Shown piece by piece: positions 49,986-62,700 of a stretch of DNA of 64,000 bases (the first letter of the stretch is position 1; every line of letters starts with the position of its first letter). Under the pieces are notes generated by a model. That model saw nothing but the letters and a program-made list of their open reading frames with translations. It did no database searches and had not been told where the DNA came from. The stretch is from Burhinus oedicnemus (Eukaryota > Chordata > Aves > Charadriiformes > Burhinidae), in assembly GCA_008921705.1 (NCBI GenBank), contig VFFE01007504.1, positions 741,894 through 805,893 on the forward strand, in the 5' to 3' direction. The position numbers were made by a program, and so were the translations under genes.

Positions 49986-51126
49986 TCCATAGTGCCCCTT
50001 GTGCTGTTTTCCTGAATTAATTTGATGTTATATTAATTGTGCATATGCAAAATGAAGGTTTTTACCTAGCTGAGTCCATTACTCACTGTAAGTTAATGCT
50101 ATTTAACACTAACAAGGATAGTCCAACAAAGTCTGACAAGTCCTCTAACAATAAAAGTAGAGAGCGCTTACAAACCCATGGAAATGGATTGTGAGATTTA
50201 AAACAGCTCTCCTAGCCTGTTGTTTGGTTCAGCTGTTGCCTAGCTTTAATTCTTGAGAGAACTGCTCAAAGTCTTCCCTTCCTTAAGGGCCGTGCTAATC
50301 AACATAATCTGCTTTATGCAACAGGACTGGTAGTCTAATTGATGTGTCCATATAAAAGAAAACTCTGATAGCGGAACAGAATTTCATACCCTAGTTGGCA
50401 TCTCAACAGAGAGGCATGAGACTGACTGGGCATGAAATCAGAATTACCTTTATACCCTGTGATGGTGGTTCTCTCAGGGCATGGCCATGCAACGGCAGGG
50501 CATGCTCACAGTTGCGAACTTACTGCTTCTGGAGGCAGGAAAGCTGTCAAAGCTGGCACAGTTTCAAAATAAAAATTGTCTGTGGAGACACAAACAATGC
50601 TGTAGTCCAGCAGAATTCCTTTGAATACTTATCAGAAAGTTAAGTGCCACTTGTTGAAAGGATTTGGCATCTACTGCAGTGAAAAAAAAGTGTGTCTGTA
50701 ACTGAGCAGTTGCACAGTCCAGTGTGCGTATGTAGCAAATCAGGTTTTCATATGTAGTAGAATCAATGTGCTGAGTGCCTACACCCAGGAACCCAGCAAA
50801 GAAGAGGAGAATTGGTTCAGAGCCTTTTGTAAAGGTGGTTCCCAAGGGGCAGTTCCCTCTTGTGCTGCTGCTAATAAGGCTTTTGTCTCTTCTCCCACCT
50901 GCGAGAGTCCTGGAAACAGCTGCAGAATGTGGATTTCCATATCCCACCAGCAGATTCAGCTGTGTCCTGGGAAGATCCATCTATGTATTCCTCCTTAGGG
51001 GAAGCTGATTCTTTGATTGCATGTGCTGTCCCACCTAGGGCTGGCTCTTGCTAGGGACAATTCATAATAAATTGGTGTCTCCAGAGAGGCCTTTAAAGCC
51101 TGGGACCCTCTGTTTGGTCCTGTTTT
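49986..51126. other. Spacer between the two 309-bp copies; no gene recognised
   Basis: Unique sequence separating the direct repeats. Overlapping ORFs at 50564-51008 on both strands show no domain. Confidence 0.6.
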
Positions 51127-51435
51127 AGTAATGTAAAGGTGAATGGTGAGGGAATTCATCCATTTAAGTATTCTCTTAGGAAAGAGAATATGTCATGTAA
51201 TTAAATAACTGTCCCCACAATGTTTTCAGGGATAACAAGCAGTGCTCAAGGTAGATGCTTCAATAAAAATTATTTACAGGTGTGCTGCACTCATACTATA
51301 ATGTGCTTAGGGCAGGTGAAAGTTTAAGGCAGGTAAAAGTCCTTGAGGTTATGGTCAGGGAACAATATTGTAATTCTGGCCTCTTTTCTTTCTTGGTATA
51401 GGTGGAACTCATAGGCCCAAGTGCGGTCATAACTG
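51127..51435 (+). repeat. 309-bp direct repeat, copy 2
   Basis: Nearly identical to 49651-49959 (three mismatches). Its flanks are unrelated to those of copy 1, and neither the 14-bp direct repeat nor the inverted repeat is present, which suggests that this is the older location and that copy 1 was derived from it. The repeat ends are AGTAATG and CATAACT, themselves a weak inverted pair. Confidence 0.95.
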
Positions 51436-54400
51436 GATATGTATGCAAACCCCATCTTGAACCTTTGAGCTTGTTTTAAAGCTAATCCATTTGTGCTTAA
51501 TTTACAAACAGCTGGTTGATTTAAAGGGATTTTCATACTGGAGTAAACAAGAAGAACATTTACACAATGAGTAAACTATCCTGCCATAAATTCTCTTTGC
51601 AATTGTTGTAGCTGTTTGTTTGTATTAGATCTTAACTTCCTCAGTGCAAAGCTAATCCTTCTTGATCCTATAGTGAAGTCATGATCCTGTGTTTGATGTC
51701 ACCATCTGTTACCATAGAAGCAACTGTGATGTTGCAAATTAAACTTTGTGACTTCATGGCAAGATAAAAGCACATCTTCAGATGTTTGCAGAAGTAGTTA
51801 GGAATATTTCCAAGAAGTATATGAAAAATATGCCAGTTTAGATTTTGTTTAAATACAGCTCTTGGAAAGTTTATGAACAGGGAGGGGTTGGAATAATATA
51901 CAGTATGAAAGAGGAAAAAAGAATCCCAAGGCTTGTACCAAATTTGAGCTTTAAAAAAAAAAAAATACCCTGGCAAGTAATTCATACTTGGCAGGAGCCC
52001 TGCCTGTTAAAGGGTTAGTGTCGTTACAAACAGGATCGAAATAGAAACCGTTTAAAACTCAAGCACTGTACAGATATCTCCTCTTCTGACTATAGAGAAA
52101 AGCTCTCATGATCTCACCTGGCAGTGTGCAACAGCTGTTCATAATGATGATTTAAGTCATTGTCATATAAATATCGAGTCAGGGATTACAAAAGCTTGAA
52201 CTAGAATATGATGTTATTTTTTTCCTGAAGCATTTAAATAGTTTAGGAAATTAAGCCTGGATCACACTTTTAGGTGTTTGACCCACTTCGAGAAAAATCT
52301 TCCTCTTCATAAATTAGAAGAATGGTTTTTGCCTCCAAAGGATCCGGACGTGGGATTTTGACTAAATAGCAGGGGAAGGAAAGGCGTAAGTAAGTTCAGT
52401 GGTGCAGGAGGAGAGCAATGGTGATACAGATGAATCCACGCAAGCAAGCAGACAAAGGGCTGCTCCTACCCCTCACTCTCTTCTGCCTACAGGAAGAGGC
52501 TGCAGAGAGTGTGAGGTAAAATGCAGGGGAGGTTTTTGTTTTCCTTTTTACTGTACAGAAGACAAGGAAATAGAAAATATCAATTTTTTCTCTGCTAGCA
52601 GGGAAAAAAGCTGCTGAGTCCTAAATTAGGAACTGATTTTTTTATTTACTTATTTTAAATTGGCCTTTTCTCCTTCCTTCCATCAATCTCTTCCTTAAGA
52701 TTCCTAGCTTCCCCCCCCCATAAGATGGATATTGAGTTTCAGTATCTTACTTCTAATTCTGTGTCTTTGAGTGACAAAGACTGAATCATCTTACCAGAGC
52801 AATCCAGAGTAATATATTGATTTCAAAAGCAACTCGACAGACTATTGATGATGCAATTCAATCTCATGGGAAAGGTGAAAGTTTGCCAGTGAAATTCAAG
52901 GAGTGCTCTGTATCTACATGCATCTGTTGGAGAACAGTCTTGATTCTGCTCATCTGTCCTTAAACAGGTATACTGTACATGCCAAATAATCCACGTGCTT
53001 ATCTTCACCCACTTGCTCTTGTCTGTATTTGAGGATGGTAGCTCAAAATGGATGGTTTCCAGACATTGTTAAAGTTAAAAAGAAGAGGCAGTTTGTAGTG
53101 CTTAAAGTGAGGACATAGAATCTAATCTGTGGGATTTGTTTGCTTTTCCGTTGAAGACTGAGCATCAGCACAAGGTTGTATTGGCTATCCTGTTCAACTG
53201 CTGCAGGGTTGTTCCCTCTGATGTATTTGTGGTTAAATTATTTAGATCACTGAGTTCACTTCTCTAATAAGCACAAAGCTCTGATAAGTGAGTTAAAGGA
53301 TTACTTGAATAGTTTAAGGGAACGGACTAATTCTGGATTCTCTTGCCATGTCTCTCCCCATCTCTGAATGTCTCCTAGAGAAATAAAAGTCAAAAATAAC
53401 ATCCAGGTACCCCCAGCGGAATTAGGTTCACTTTAAACATGACACATGCTCTGTATCCCTAGGGCAGGCACTTAATTCTGTAGTGTTTCAGACTTTTATG
53501 ACATGATGATTGATTTTGTAGAGGTGGAGTTGCTTTAGTCATTAGTTAAAAAGCCTGATAAAGCTGCACAAAGATATTAAGTTGTTATCAATCATCAGTG
53601 TCTTTTTGTTCTCCCCCAACCTTTACCCCACATTTCAAAGGGAAGGAGAGAGACAGGCAGGAGGCTGTATCGCTTTCAGTCTGTCAGGGTTTTATTAGAT
53701 CCTGGCTCTCTTGTCAAGACCCGCTGCTGAAACCCAGGTTTGCACCAGATGATTAATGGGGAGCAGCATGCTCTGGCTGATGGGCTCATGCCAGGCTCCT
53801 GCTCTCCAGCCGGCAGCCTGAGCCACGCAGCCTGGCCAGCCGGTCCTCTGCTCAAGCTTAAAACACTGCCTTGCCCACACTCCCTTGCCCAGCCTGCCCT
53901 GCTCCCTCACTGTAGCCACCTTTGCAGATGTGCGGGTAGCCTGCGGTTGAAAACTGTGGAAGGGTTTCAGAGTATTAGTTTCCTTTTCTCTCTCTTTCTG
54001 TTTCCCTCCCTCTGGTAGGGTTTAATTCATTCTTGGCAATCTATTGCTTCAGCATATGAATGGCAGCTCAAATCCTCCTGTGAATTGAGAAGCTGCCCAA
54101 TGCACACATAATTGATTGTTGCCTTGATTGCATGGGGTTCTCCCAATTTTTTTTAATTATGTATTTTCTCTGAATCACAGAAGTATTTCTCCTGATTTCT
54201 AGTGCTCGATTTCCTTTGTCATTTCTACCATCAGTGTCCTGGCTTTTTCATTGTGAATTTCCTTTTTATCATTGCCATTTGCACTTACAGACTATGGGAA
54301 ATCCTCGCATTAAAAGCTTCTTGTTTGATTGTGGTTGGGAGTATTGTTCAGGTTATTGTAGGAAGAATAGAAATATGTTTTGTGGATAGGATTTTCCTGC

Positions 54401-54441
54401 CAGAATAAGCATGTATCCTTATGACTTGGCTAGTGAAGGGA
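51436..54441. other. No gene recognised; possible conserved non-coding stretch at the right end
   Basis: Unique-looking sequence. A GC-richer block at 53690-53950 and the adjoining AT-rich 54030-54160 resemble conserved non-coding DNA by composition and TAAT/CAAT-type motifs; no exon can be supported. The short ORFs at 53695-54018 overlap on both strands. Confidence 0.45.
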
Positions 54442-54896
54442 TACAGGAGGACTACAAAGATGATCAGAGGGTTAGAGCACCTCTGCTATGAGGACAGGCT
54501 GAGAAAATTGGGATTGTTCAGCCTGGAGAAGAGAAGGCTCCAGGGACACCTTATAGCAGCTCTCTGGTACCTGAAGGGCGCCTACAAGAAAGCTAGAAAG
54601 GGACTTTTTACAAGGGCATGTAGTGATAGGATGAGGGGTAATGGCTTCAAACTGGAAGACGGTAGATTTAGATTAGATATTATGAAGAAATTTTTCACTA
54701 TGGGGGTGGTGAGGCACTGACACAGGTTACCCAGAGAAGCTGTGGGTGCCCCATCCCTGGAGGTGTTCAAGGCCAGGTCAGATGGGGCTTTGAGCAACCA
54801 GGTCTAGTGGGAGGTGTCCCTGCCCATGGCAGGAGGGTTGGAACTACATGATCTTTAAGGTCCCTTCCAACCCAAACCATTCTATGATTCTATGAT
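54442..54896 (+). mobile_element. CR1 LINE 3' end, sense orientation
   Basis: Begins in the last part of CR1 ORF2 (the frame 54421-54720 contains [20 protein letters not shown] and [17 protein letters not shown]) and continues through the 3' UTR to the terminal ATTCTATG-type repeat ending at 54896. An in-frame stop at the GTGGTGAGGCACTGA region cuts the ORF before its normal end. The 5' part is truncated. It is close in sequence to the inverted copy at 56471-56717. Confidence 0.95.
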
Positions 54897-55396
54897 AGTG
54901 CAAGGTATGGGTGGATAATGACTTATGGAAGATGAATGTCAGGTCACACAGTTGAGAACAGTAAAACTATGCTTCAGCTCTCCTACGTGTATACAAAAAA
55001 ATGATTTCTGTTTTTTTAGTCAGCCAACCAAAGATGCTAAGTGCTTCAAATGGCTTACTGTAGCAATACTACTGTAATGGACTTAATTGGGTGGGGATAT
55101 GTTTATTTTTATTTTTCTCTAGGCTTATGCTTTGATTTTACTTTTCATGATGTAAAAGCATTTTTCGCATTCTGCATGCTCTGTATTCAAGTGCCACAGA
55201 ACAGATCTATAAATGTATTGAAAGGACCTGTCATACTTTTTTTTCTTCTAGAGGCCTTTCACTACAGGAACTCCACTGAAGGGTTCTTGAGTGGTACATA
55301 GATAACATACCAAAAGACAAATTAAATCTGATTTGACTAAGTTCTGTGGGGTTTTGGGGTTTGTTTGTTTGTGGGGTTTTTTTACAAGAATTACAT
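54897..55396. other. No gene recognised
   Basis: Short unique stretch between two CR1 elements. It includes a GGGG/TTTT-rich patch at 55348-55385 with three G4 runs, one short of a quadruplex motif. Confidence 0.6.
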
Positions 55397-56305
55397 GTGT
55401 CAGACCAAAAATGTCCACCTAGCCCCCTGTATCCAACAGCAACTAAACTGAAAGCCTGGAAAATAGCACTAGAACAGGCAAGAATAATATAAGGTAATTA
55501 TCATAGGGGCGTTCCAACCTGAAAGACTTCTCTGAGTCAGAGATGACATCTTCAGATACTCCTTCCAGTGATCTTTCCAATTGCTTTTTGAATCTGTGGT
55601 CCTCTTAGCAGTTACAGCATTCTGTGAAGATGAGTTTCACAGTCTAACTAGATACTGTGTGCAGAGCCACTTCCTCTGCTGCTTGTGAATTTGCCACCTG
55701 CAAGTTTCATTTGATGCCCCCAGTTCCTTTTCTAGAAGTTACAGTGGATGGCTGATCTCTGGGCATCTTCTCTGTGTCACTTGACATTCAATAGCCCTTG
55801 TCCATGTCCTTACTTAGTCATCTCTGTTTCAGCCTAAAAGTATTTTCTAGTTCAGTTATATCCTTTTTCAGATGGTAAGAGAACACAATCTTATTCTGTA
55901 TATAAATCCATCATAATTATTCCATATTTGCTTTTCTGTTCTTAATTCCTGTCACAGTCTTAGCTTTTTTGACAGTTAGGGAGCACTGAGCTGGCATTTT
56001 CATTCAGCACTCTCGTTAACTCCCAAGGTTGAGTTCTGAAATGACCATTTGTAGTCCATCACTGCATATGTAAAGTTAGGATTACATTTTCCTATGTGCA
56101 TAATTTAACATTTTTCTACCTCAGTTTCATCTGCCCTTTTATTCCTCACACGTTTAGTGCGGTCTTGTCTGCAACTCCTTGAAATTCTGTCTTTCCTGTC
56201 TTGATATATTGGTACCTGTGAACTTTGTGTTATTGGTCACCTATTTTCATATCATCTGGGAATATGTTGTCCACGAGACCCCGGTGCAGATCTTTGTGCA
56301 GTTTT
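55397..56305 (-). mobile_element. Ancient CR1-clade LINE (CR1/L3-like), antisense
   Basis: The plus strand carries the landmarks of an old amniote CR1 in reverse order: GTCAGACCAAAAATGTCCAC at its left end, TTTGCCACCTGCAAGTTTC near 55692, a TGATGCCCCCAGTTCC stretch near 55712, a CAGATGGTAAGAGA block near 55870, CATATGTAAAGTTAGGATTA near 56066, TCAGTTTCATCTGCC near 56123 and GGGAATATGTTGTCCACGAG near 56258. Read on the minus strand, the 56123 region corresponds to the ADEI/WQMKFN-type segment of ORF2, now full of stops. The high divergence marks a copy far older than the CR1 tails on either side. The boundaries are approximate. Confidence 0.75.
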
Positions 56306-56470
56306 CTGTGTGCCTTTGTGCTTTTAAGAAAAGACTGTTACCTGTGTTTAAAGCAGTTATCCTTCCTCCCCTGCACCCACTGAAGCTTCTTTTTTGAGGC
56401 AGATTTTTGTCTGAATCTGCAATTTCCACTTTGAAAACACCAATGACAGGTAAGAGAGACTCTACAAATT

Positions 56471-56717
56471 CATAGAATCATAGAATGGTTTGGGTTGGAA
56501 GGGACCTTAAAGATCATCTAGTTTCAACCCCCCTGCCATGGGCAGGGACACCTCCCACTAGACCTGGTTGCTCAAAGCCCCATCTGACCTGGCCTTGAAC
56601 ACCTCCAGGGATGGGGCATCCACAGCTTCTCTGGGTAACCTGTGTCAGTGCCTCACCGCCCGCACAGTAAAGAATTTCTTCCTAATAGCTAATCTAAATC
56701 TACCCTCTTTCAGTTTC
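56471..56717 (-). mobile_element. CR1 LINE 3' end, antisense
   Basis: Starts with CATAGAATCATAGAATGG, the reverse of the CR1 terminal repeat, and continues through the 3' UTR to the end of ORF2 (homology fades at about 56717). It matches the reverse complement of the 3' half of the copy at 54442-54896 with about 16 visible differences over 247 bp. It is heavily 5'-truncated. Confidence 0.93.
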
Positions 56718-59700
56718 AGAATTGGTTGTGAGATTTGACTTCCAGATGTGCAGGCAGAGCAAGGATCAACTTTTTTGCTCAAAATGTCTCGATGCTAAAG
56801 AAGCTTTTCAAATAGGGAAGCCTTTAGTTTATTAAGCATGAAAACAAGTTTGAAGAAGAGGTGAAAAAATACATACATGATTCTCCTACTGATGTTTTAC
56901 AGGTTGCCTGTACTTTATCTGCTGTTTATACATCACATAAATCCATGTGCTATATAAGTAGATTGGAGAATGCCAACTTCTTGTATCAAAACATGCTACT
57001 AAATTTAATTTAAAATCCCTAAGATGGATATTATTCACTAAAGGTGCAGTAGAAAAGGAAATATTATGGCTGAAAGTGCCAAGATTTTCTCAAGCTTCTC
57101 AAGGAGTTTATGATCCTCTTGCTTTCGTCACCAGTATCCGCACGCATACTGGCTAGTTGTGTAGAGCTGTGCAGAAGTAAGGCTGATCAGTGGCTTATTG
57201 CTAAAAAATAATGCTAGTGTTCACTGTGGACTGAACTGTTTTCCAAGCCGTTTTACTCCTTCTGATTTCAGCAAACATGACATTGATTCACAGAGTAGTT
57301 TGGATAAACAGTTATTTGGAAATAGCTTATTTGAATTATTTTCGCTTTGGAATGGTAGCAAATGAGTGGTCTTACAAGTTAGGTGATGTTTTTTCTCTAT
57401 TCCGATTGCATGATTTAAATTTCTAAAGAGAGAAAATGAACAACTGAGAATAATGAACATTGAGGTAGTAATGGGTATTCTTGTTCTTGCACAAACACCC
57501 TTTCAGCTCTGGAGAAAGCAGCCATTTCACTAACATTTGTGGAAACAAAAAAAATGGTTCAGTTGAACGTTCACGCATAATAACAAGGCATGATTATTAT
57601 CTGTAACAGCTGTTTGGTGAGAACTAACATGTAAAGCAGTGTTTTGAAGCGTTCACCTCTTTGTTCAAGAGCATGAAGGTTTTGAAAAAATACAGCCGTT
57701 AAAATCATAAAGCCCTGGTGTCCAACAACAAAGACAAAAACTCGGAGAATGTTTGAGGGTTCTGATACTTAATTTAAGCATTCTGTCCAATAACCCATGG
57801 GAGCATGCACGCCTGCACACATGCATGGCTGATTTCAGTAGCATATAGACCTCCGAACGCACTCCTTTCAGTGAAGTTCTTAAAGCAAGGAGGAAGTTTT
57901 GTAAAATACTTGCAATTTCTAGCTGGTGGGGCAATTCTCAGAGAACAACTGCCAGCTGTTTGCACAACAGACCAAAAGCCGCGTGTGTGCGAGGGAGAGC
58001 AGTACCTGACTCAGGTCATAGCACTGGTAAAGCCCAAGTCAAGAAATGTTTAAGCATTCCTGGTTGGGATTTAAGATTCACAGATACAAATCTGTGAATC
58101 GTCAATGGGATTTTCATTATTGGATTCGGGTTTAGTTTCTCACTGTAGCAAGCAAGCACCATTTCAGTGGAGTCATAAGAAAAGGTGAACAAATGGCACT
58201 TAAAAGTATCAGTTTCATTTAAGAGTACCTTCAATATTGAAAGGTGTGGGTGAGTCATCAGTTTCATTACACCTCCATTTCAGTGACCATCTACTCCCTT
58301 TAAATACTGTTTCCTGGACACCTGAAGTGAGAGCCCAGAGGATGCTGCAGTGCAACTGCTCAACAGCCGCATCTTGCCTCCTTATCAGAAGATGCAGCAG
58401 AATGTCCACATCCCCGGGTGCAGTGTTCTGTCTGGGATGGAGCGATTCCTGGGGTCACACAGCAAACCTGCTTTCTGGTAGCTATCAAGCGCATAGATTG
58501 GGCTGGTATTGTAAAGTTGAGAGAAGCTGAGAACTTGCAAATTGCTTCTTTTCTGTTTGACTGGGCAAAAGAGTTTGCCTCTTACAACTGCCACCTTTTC
58601 AGAGTAAGACTGTAGTAATGTGTCTAGGGATAACTTCTCTTGAAGGAAGTTTTATTCATAAGATTGATCAAAAGCAAATAATTTGGGAGTACAAAGGGAG
58701 GCTGATTTCTCCCCTCTCCCCCCCATTCATTACGTGGTACAGTTCAAGCTTGTTACCTCCCCATGTAATCTGCTCATTTTCCCTTGTCAGGAGGCGCTCG
58801 CAGTGCTGTATTTACAGCAAGGGGATTAGGCTGGCAGCTCTCCAGTGATGCTGAAAACGGCCTCAGTGAGCCCCATTTCAGCTGAGGTTGTCAGCGCTGA
58901 TTGATTTTCATGGTTGACAGCATTTGAAATGCTTTCAGATTGTGATTTCTCACTGGGCCTGATGTGGGGGAGGTATTTTTATTATTGTTATTAATAGTAG
59001 AAATAGTATTATCTGGATACATGTGCAGATAGAGATTACGGGCACAGACTGGCATGAGCAGTTGGTGTCAAGCTCCATGTTGGCAAGGAATAATCTCATC
59101 AAGACTTGCATTGCAAAATGTAGCTAGTTCATGGTCTTTCTAGAGTAAATGAAAATTCACCATAAATTTTTATATATTTTACTATTTTTGTCATTGTTGC
59201 TTAATAATAAGAGTACTGGAATTTGGGTTCTCTTGTGGGACAACCCATTGTTTTTTGTAACTTTTAAAATTATATGTTAGTTTGATGGAACAAAACTCTC
59301 ATCGGTTTCAAAGGCGAGCGTTTTATTGAGGTTTTTGCAGAGCTGTTTTGGAGCTACTTCTGCTGAACAAATGATCTGCAGGCTAACAAATTGCAGGGTG
59401 ACTGCTCTTAAAAGGTATAGCATGTGCTTGCTTGTTTTCTACCCATGAGCATGAATCTTGTGTTTGTCCTTACTTTATTGACTTATTTGGGAAGAACTGC
59501 AAAGCCAAAGATTCCTGCAGCTGGTTTGGCTGCCTTTGATACCATCTCTCCTTAACATTTGCTTAATTCTTGCATGGAAAAGTGGTATCCTGGGCCTTTT
59601 GTGTGCTGCCTGGAGATAAATTTGGGAAAGTAATTCCTTTTGAGTCTTTTTGAGTTTCCAAGCAATGTACTTTGCCCTGCTCACTGCATTACCTGGTGTG

Positions 59701-62700
59701 GCAGGAGAGCGTGTTCCAGCTGCACAAATGTTCACATGGCTGGATGCAAGCCATGCCTTTCCTTACCTCACCCTCAGCGTCTCAGCTTCTTTTAAGTGTC
59801 TAGCCAACAGCTACCTGTGAGGAAGCTGCCAGATTCCATCTCCTGCAAATGTGATCTGTGGGCACCAAGTGGTCTCGCTTCATGGAGCAGTGTGCTGGCT
59901 CGTACCCGCGTGGAGCTGATCATGTGCCATCCTGGGGAAGTGCTGCATAGGGCAGCTGAGCTTGAGCTCCAGAAATACGTTATTGGAACTTGTCTTGCAG
60001 TTCTATCAAACACGACAAACCCAAGTTGTATGTAACATCAAATTTAGAAGTATTTGAGTGCTGTCTGTAGACTGGTGGTGTTTGCTCACCCACAGCCCCT
60101 CCAGTCACCACAAGGGGCAAAGCACAGCCTTATCTGTTGCTTTGAATCTTGCTCATCACCAGTCATATCTTCAGACATACGGATTCAGGGTTTTTATTTG
60201 CCTGGTTTTTGCTCAGTCTTCAGAGCAAGCAGGTATTTTCTACTCTCGTGTCACTTTGGGATGTCATTTCGGGATGTCACTTCGTACGACACCTGTCTGT
60301 CCAGCTCATTTTTCAGTTACTTGCTGTTATACTGCACTCTGAGCAGTCCCAACTCAAGAGCATATCCAGATGGGCATTTTATAGACTATCTGCTGAATCC
60401 TTGAAACCTGGACCTCAACCTAGGTTTTTCCTATGCCTCGTTAAAAGAACTACTTATCCCAGTGTAATTTCTGTGTAAGTAATGTAACTTCCAAAAATAT
60501 GAAAAATAAAAGGAAAAATCCATTGAGGGCAGCACAAGAATACCATTAGGGTTTATTTTTAACATATGGAACATCTGTCAGTTTTGTGCTATGAAGACAA
60601 CATATCCTAATGCTTTGAAATTAGCTTTGTAAGGATAACAATGAAAAGCACACACACAAAAAACCCCAAAGGATGTCTGTTAATAGCGTTGCTCTGAAAA
60701 ACAGTCTGATCTTTGTGGGAAATGCATTACTCACGGAAATAGGAAATCGCAGTGGCTAATGAGAGGAAGTTTCAGAGTTGGATCAGTCTGCTCATCTTTG
60801 TTTGAAGAGATCCCCCCCTTAGCCAGAGAAAAAGGTCTTTTTAAGTTCAAGGCTGAAGTATGCTGCTGTTCATGCAATATTTTTTTTTTCCTACAGTATA
60901 AACATTAAGGAAAAATAATTCCTTATGAACATCTTAGTTTAGGTCTACAATCTTGAGGATTTACACATAATGTGTGCCATGTATCACCCCCTGAGGCACA
61001 CTGGTGATAAATCTGTGACCTTACTTGACTTCAGTAGATGTTTCCCGTAGTGCCTGTGGACCAAGAATCCGTTCTGTAAGTCGTTGTATAAATACGTACC
61101 AGAGACCAGCTGCCCCTTCCTCCAAGCTTTTATTAACCTCTAGGTACTGAACTCAGCAGCAAGACCTTACCCATGGCTCTCAGAAGTGGTGGCATTGGCT
61201 GAAAGATCCTTGAGAGGGCAAGGCAGGTAGAGACCATGGCAGCTACTGAGTCCTTTTAAAATACGGAAGAGACCCGTGACCTGGAATTTCTTGTTTTTTT
61301 CATGCTGTCATGAAGCATATTTAGTAATCCTTTGGCTACATTTATGCAGTCAGCGTTGATGTTGACATTGCAGTGCATTTACAGGAGACTTCTTTCTTAA
61401 TTGCGGAGAATCACATTTTGGCTGCAGGTGGTTTCCTAATTTATAGACCTATAAATCTGAGACAGATAAATGTAGAGTGAAGCATTCCATCTCCGTGCAA
61501 GTGATGGTTTTGTGTGGCAATCCAATGGTAAAGCCAAGGTGCTGCTGTTATCAGCGCTTTCCTGTCAGGGACCAGTAATAGCTACTATCTCAAGACTATG
61601 TATTTCTTTAAAAAAGAAAAGCAGTTGTCTATAGAGTGACATATGGTTAGGATCTGGCCAGTTCTTCCAAATGTCTGTGATAACCTTTAGGCAGTTTAAA
61701 CATACAAATTCTCTCATCTCACACAGGTACTGGACCGCTTTCCTCATTTAAGAAGAAGAAGAGCTGAGCATTATAACCCTACTGGCCCACATAGATGAGG
61801 GGGGTAGATTGCCAGGTTGAAAATACGCATTGTTTGCTTTCTTTGAGAGCCACGGAGGATTGCTCGCAGGTAGATAGGTTGCCTATTTTTTTGAAGGATA
61901 TATCAAGGGACTCTCATTACTTGTTCTTTATTGGATTTCACCAGCTCCCAGAAGGGCAAGTCTGTTGTGGGCAGACTGTCAAGGTATTCTTGAATTCTTG
62001 CACTTGTGCAGTCAGTCCCAGCTCTCTCAAACATAGTGGGCCAGGTTCTGCTCTTTCATACTGAGAGACTTCCCTGTATCAGATGTAATGTTTGGTAAAA
62101 ATACTGTTTTGACAAATTATGGTCAAGTCTGAGGTTTTTTCACCAGAAAGTTCAAAGACAACTGTCCCGGCTCCTGTCACTTCTCTAATCTAGATTTTCC
62201 TTCTTTGTAGAAGTGGTACTGCTTAATTAGTCAGATGTCTCCTCTATCCTTTTATACTGAGACAGTAAATGAATTATTATTCTTTGTGTCTTTCATTAAT
62301 TCAAATAAATGCTTCTTTTAAAAAACCTTTTTAGTACCCTTTTTTTTGTAATAACTCCGCATATGGAATTTATCCCTTTTATGTGTGCAGTGGAGAAGAG
62401 GCAGGGTTTGGGAGTGGTAAATTCTTACTTATCTTGGTTGTTGCTGTGACATTTCATGTAGTTTTCCCTAAATTGTAGAATTGTACATGAAAAAGGTATA
62501 GCCTGCCCTGCATTGTTGCTCTAGACCCTGTTCAAATCTGGAGTGGATTGAGTAATCATACACTGTATTACTGACTGCATTTGTTCATGTATTTCAGATA
62601 TTGACTGAAATCAGTTTTGTCTTTCTCATTGAGCTTTTCTAGATGTTTTTTGGTTTGTAGATAATAAGACCCCATCAGACAGTAGTAATGATGTAGAGAA

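Noticed and set aside
50564..50980. 138-codon minus-strand ORF between the two 309-bp repeats
   Set aside because: Overlapped by two plus-strand ORFs of similar quality; no domain.
55348..55385. TTTTGGGG-rich stretch resembling telomere-like repeats
   Set aside because: Irregular units and only three G runs; simple low-complexity sequence.
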